DNA of 8,409 nt from Cellvibrionales bacterium UBA2618 (GTDB taxonomy: Bacteria; Pseudomonadota; Gammaproteobacteria; Pseudomonadales; Porticoccaceae), in contig DDJS01000027.1 of NCBI GenBank assembly GCA_002339165.1, forward strand, positions 1,836-10,244, given 5' to 3'. The position numbers and the translations under genes are program-made. Shown piece after piece: positions 7,002 through 8,409 of the stretch. The notes beneath the pieces are model-generated. The model did not search any database, was not told the DNA's origin, and saw nothing but the letters and a program-made list of their open reading frames with translations. The number at the start of each line of letters is the position of its first letter. Positions within the stretch are counted from its first letter, which is position 1.

Positions 7002-8060
7002 ATGCATAAAACGAAAGTCTCTATCATTGGTGGGTCCGGTTATCTTGCCGCTGAGTTACTGCGAAATTTGTTGGGTCGTGACGATGTGGAAATATTGCGC
7101 GTCTCGAGCAAAGACCATATTGGTAAGTCTATCGGTGAGGTGAATCGAGCGTTTTGGGGACGCAGCGATATTGTCCTTAAAGATATTTCACCGAAAGAGT
7201 GCGCTGCGGGTGCAGATATTGTGTTTTTGGCAATGCCCCACGTCATTACCGCGCGCGTTGCCATGGAATTATTTGATCTCGATGTGAGAATCATTGACCT
7301 ATCCGGCGACTTCCGCCTTAAAGAACTGGCTGATTACAGGCGCTACTACGCTGATCAACATCCATGCGCGGAACGTTTAGGTTCGTTTGTTTATGGCATG
7401 CCAGAGTTGTTCGCCGACAAAATTAGAGAGGCTAAGTATGTTGCCAATCCCGGCTGTTTTGCGACCTGCATAGCGACTGCATTGCTGCCCTTTGCGGACG
7501 CCGGCTATATGCAGCAAGCGGCGGTAAGAATCGTCGCCTTGACCGGCTCAAGTGGCTCAGGTGTGCATCCCCAGGTAGGAAATCATCACACTGTGCGTAC
7601 TAATAATTTAAAAGCTTACAAAGTTTTTGACCATCAGCACACACCAGAAATACTGCAAACCTTAGGCTCGGCAGGCGCGGGTGAGGTTAAGCTCGACTTT
7701 GTTCCTGTATCGGCACCGATTGCCCGTGGAATGATGTCAATCTCTCAGTTGGATATGCCGGTTGGTCTGGGTGAGGATGAATTGCGCGCCATCTATGCAA
7801 GCTATTACCGCGAATTTCCACTCATTTCGGTATTGCCGAAGGGTATTGCCCCAGAGGTCGTGGCGGTAAAAAATTCTGCCCGTATAGAAATAGGTATAGA
7901 TATCAGTGCGACACACCGCGATGGCAAACAAACGTTGTGCGTCACCAGCGTATTGGATAATTTAATAAAGGGTGGCGCAGGCCAAGCTATGCAGAACTTT
8001 AACCTAATGACAGGTAAGGCAAATAATTATCAGTTGGATCATTTAGGTATGTGGCCGTGA
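7002..8060 (+). CDS. ArgC-like N-acyl-gamma-glutamyl-phosphate reductase, proposed to act on the N-succinyl semialdehyde
   Basis: A 352-residue semialdehyde dehydrogenase family member with the full ArgC pattern: N-terminal nucleotide-binding IIGGSGYLAAELLR (8-21), ANPGCFATC with nucleophile Cys152, TGSSGSGVHP (181-190), HQHTPEI with His213, and KGGAGQAMQNFNLM (323-336). All expected active-site residues appear intact. ArgC normally reduces N-acetylglutamyl phosphate with NADPH, and its reaction is reversible. It sits 14 bases after astE in an operon lacking AstD, so I infer it oxidises N-succinylglutamate semialdehyde plus phosphate to the acyl phosphate. NPGCFATC, RTNN and FDHQHTPEI recall ArgC of Bacteroidetes, which use N-succinyl intermediates; this is from memory. 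Simple biosynthetic ArgC activity is the main alternative. The start is ATG 7002, preceded by a weak GCGAG. Confidence 0.9.
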   Translation: MHKTKVSIIGGSGYLAAELLRNLLGRDDVEILRVSSKDHIGKSIGEVNRAFWGRSDIVLKDISPKECAAGADIVFLAMPHVITARVAMELFDLDVRIIDLSGDFRLKELADYRRYYADQHPCAERLGSFVYGMPELFADKIREAKYVANPGCFATCIATALLPFADAGYMQQAAVRIVALTGSSGSGVHPQVGNHHTVRTNNLKAYKVFDHQHTPEILQTLGSAGAGEVKLDFVPVSAPIARGMMSISQLDMPVGLGEDELRAIYASYYREFPLISVLPKGIAPEVVAVKNSARIEIGIDISATHRDGKQTLCVTSVLDNLIKGGAGQAMQNFNLMTGKANNYQLDHLGMWP

Positions 8061-8409
8061 TCGATCCACACAATGATTGCGCTGATGACAAACCCCTCGC
8101 GGTAATAAAGGTCGGCGGTGATATATTGCTCGATGATCGCCAGTGTATTGGAATCACGAAAAATATTTTGCGACTGATTGAGAATAACTGGCGCGTGGTG
8201 GTGGTGCATGGCGGTGGCCCCCAAGTCTCTGAAATGCAGGCTCGTGTGGGCATACAGCCTCGTAAAGTCGCTGGGCGACGTATCACTAGCGAAGCAGACC
8301 TGGTGTTGGTAAAACAAGTCTTATGCGGCCAAGTCAACGTTGATTTAGTCTCTGTATTGCAAGCCCAAGGGGTCAACGCCTTTGGCTGTCATGGCGCATC
8401 GGGCAAACT
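8057..8409 (+). CDS. ArgB-like N-acylglutamate kinase, 3' part beyond window
   Basis: The first 117 codons of an amino acid kinase family protein (a full ArgB is about 260-300 residues). Visible are VIKVGGDIL (16-24) with the nucleotide-binding Lys18, VVVVHGGGPQ (47-56), the glutamate-binding stretch GRRIT (73-77) and the helix and strand VSVLQAQGVNAFGCHG (98-113). The start is GTG 8057, overlapping the argC-like stop as GTGA. An in-frame GTG at 8051 is also possible, but AGG (8045-8047) is better spaced for 8057. ArgB normally phosphorylates N-acetylglutamate. Here I infer it may run backwards, taking phosphate from N-succinylglutamyl phosphate to make ATP. GRRIT and LQA-GVNA-G recall Bacteroidetes ArgB, which uses N-succinylglutamate. 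The truncation is due to the window edge, not a mutation. Confidence 0.88.
   Translation, partial: MIDPHNDCADDKPLAVIKVGGDILLDDRQCIGITKNILRLIENNWRVVVVHGGGPQVSEMQARVGIQPRKVAGRRITSEADLVLVKQVLCGQVNVDLVSVLQAQGVNAFGCHGASGK

Noticed and set aside
7999..8376. Minus-strand open frames of 125 residues (7999-8376) and 92 residues (8039-8317)
   Set aside because: They lie opposite the end of the argC-like gene and the start of the argB-like gene, whose protein motifs are unmistakable. The translations show no domain and are His/Thr/Pro-rich shadow sequence.
7002..8409. Lysine biosynthesis genes lysY/lysZ (amino-group carrier protein pathway) instead of argC/argB-like
   Set aside because: No LysW carrier protein or LysX ligase is present, and the neighbours are AST genes. 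Family resemblance alone cannot exclude it, but context argues against it.
2126..8409. An ordinary arginine biosynthesis operon
   Set aside because: AstA, AstB and AstE are degradative and argJ, argF, argG and argH are absent from the window. The direction of the argCB-like steps remains an inference.

Overview
The window looks like a chromosomal segment of a proteobacterium, most likely a gammaproteobacterium. The reasons are a tRNA-Ala(GGC) with encoded CCA, full-length AstA, AstB and AstE of the kind found in Pseudomonas, Escherichia and relatives, and a SpuC-like class III aminotransferase. Base composition is moderate by eye and uniform. I see no insertion sequence, integrase, phage gene or CRISPR array.

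Layout: (1) 1-72, the 3' part of a tRNA-Ala(GGC). (2) 73-349, a non-coding stretch with repeated short motifs. (3) 350-1309, a nitronate monooxygenase-like flavoprotein. (4) 1310-1506, a convergent intergenic region with hairpins and a 7-base tandem repeat. (5) 1507-1950 on the minus strand, an Lrp/AsnC-family regulator. (6) 1951-2125, a divergent control region with a 19-base palindrome touching a likely -35 box. (7) 2126-8409 and beyond, one tightly packed plus-strand operon: class III aminotransferase, astA, astB, astE, an argC-like gene and an argB-like gene cut by the window edge.

The operon is the point of interest. The textbook arginine succinyltransferase (AST) pathway uses AstA, AstB, AstC, AstD and AstE. 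Here AstA, AstB and AstE are plain to see, but the acetylornithine-type AstC is replaced by an omega-transaminase-like protein. No AstD aldehyde dehydrogenase is present. Instead the operon continues directly into homologues of ArgC (acylglutamyl-phosphate reductase) and ArgB (acylglutamate kinase). The simplest reading is that ArgC and ArgB run in reverse. N-succinylglutamate semialdehyde would be oxidised with phosphate to N-succinylglutamyl phosphate, and the phosphate then passed to ADP, before AstE releases glutamate and succinate. That would be an energy-conserving AST variant, analogous to glyceraldehyde-3-phosphate dehydrogenase plus phosphoglycerate kinase. As I recall them, the Bacteroidetes ArgC and ArgB that work on N-succinyl intermediates share several motifs with these two proteins. 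This function is inferred, not shown; an astD or further arg genes could lie beyond the right edge.

Control is probably by the divergent Lrp/AsnC protein acting at the palindrome, which would suit induction by arginine or a related amino acid.
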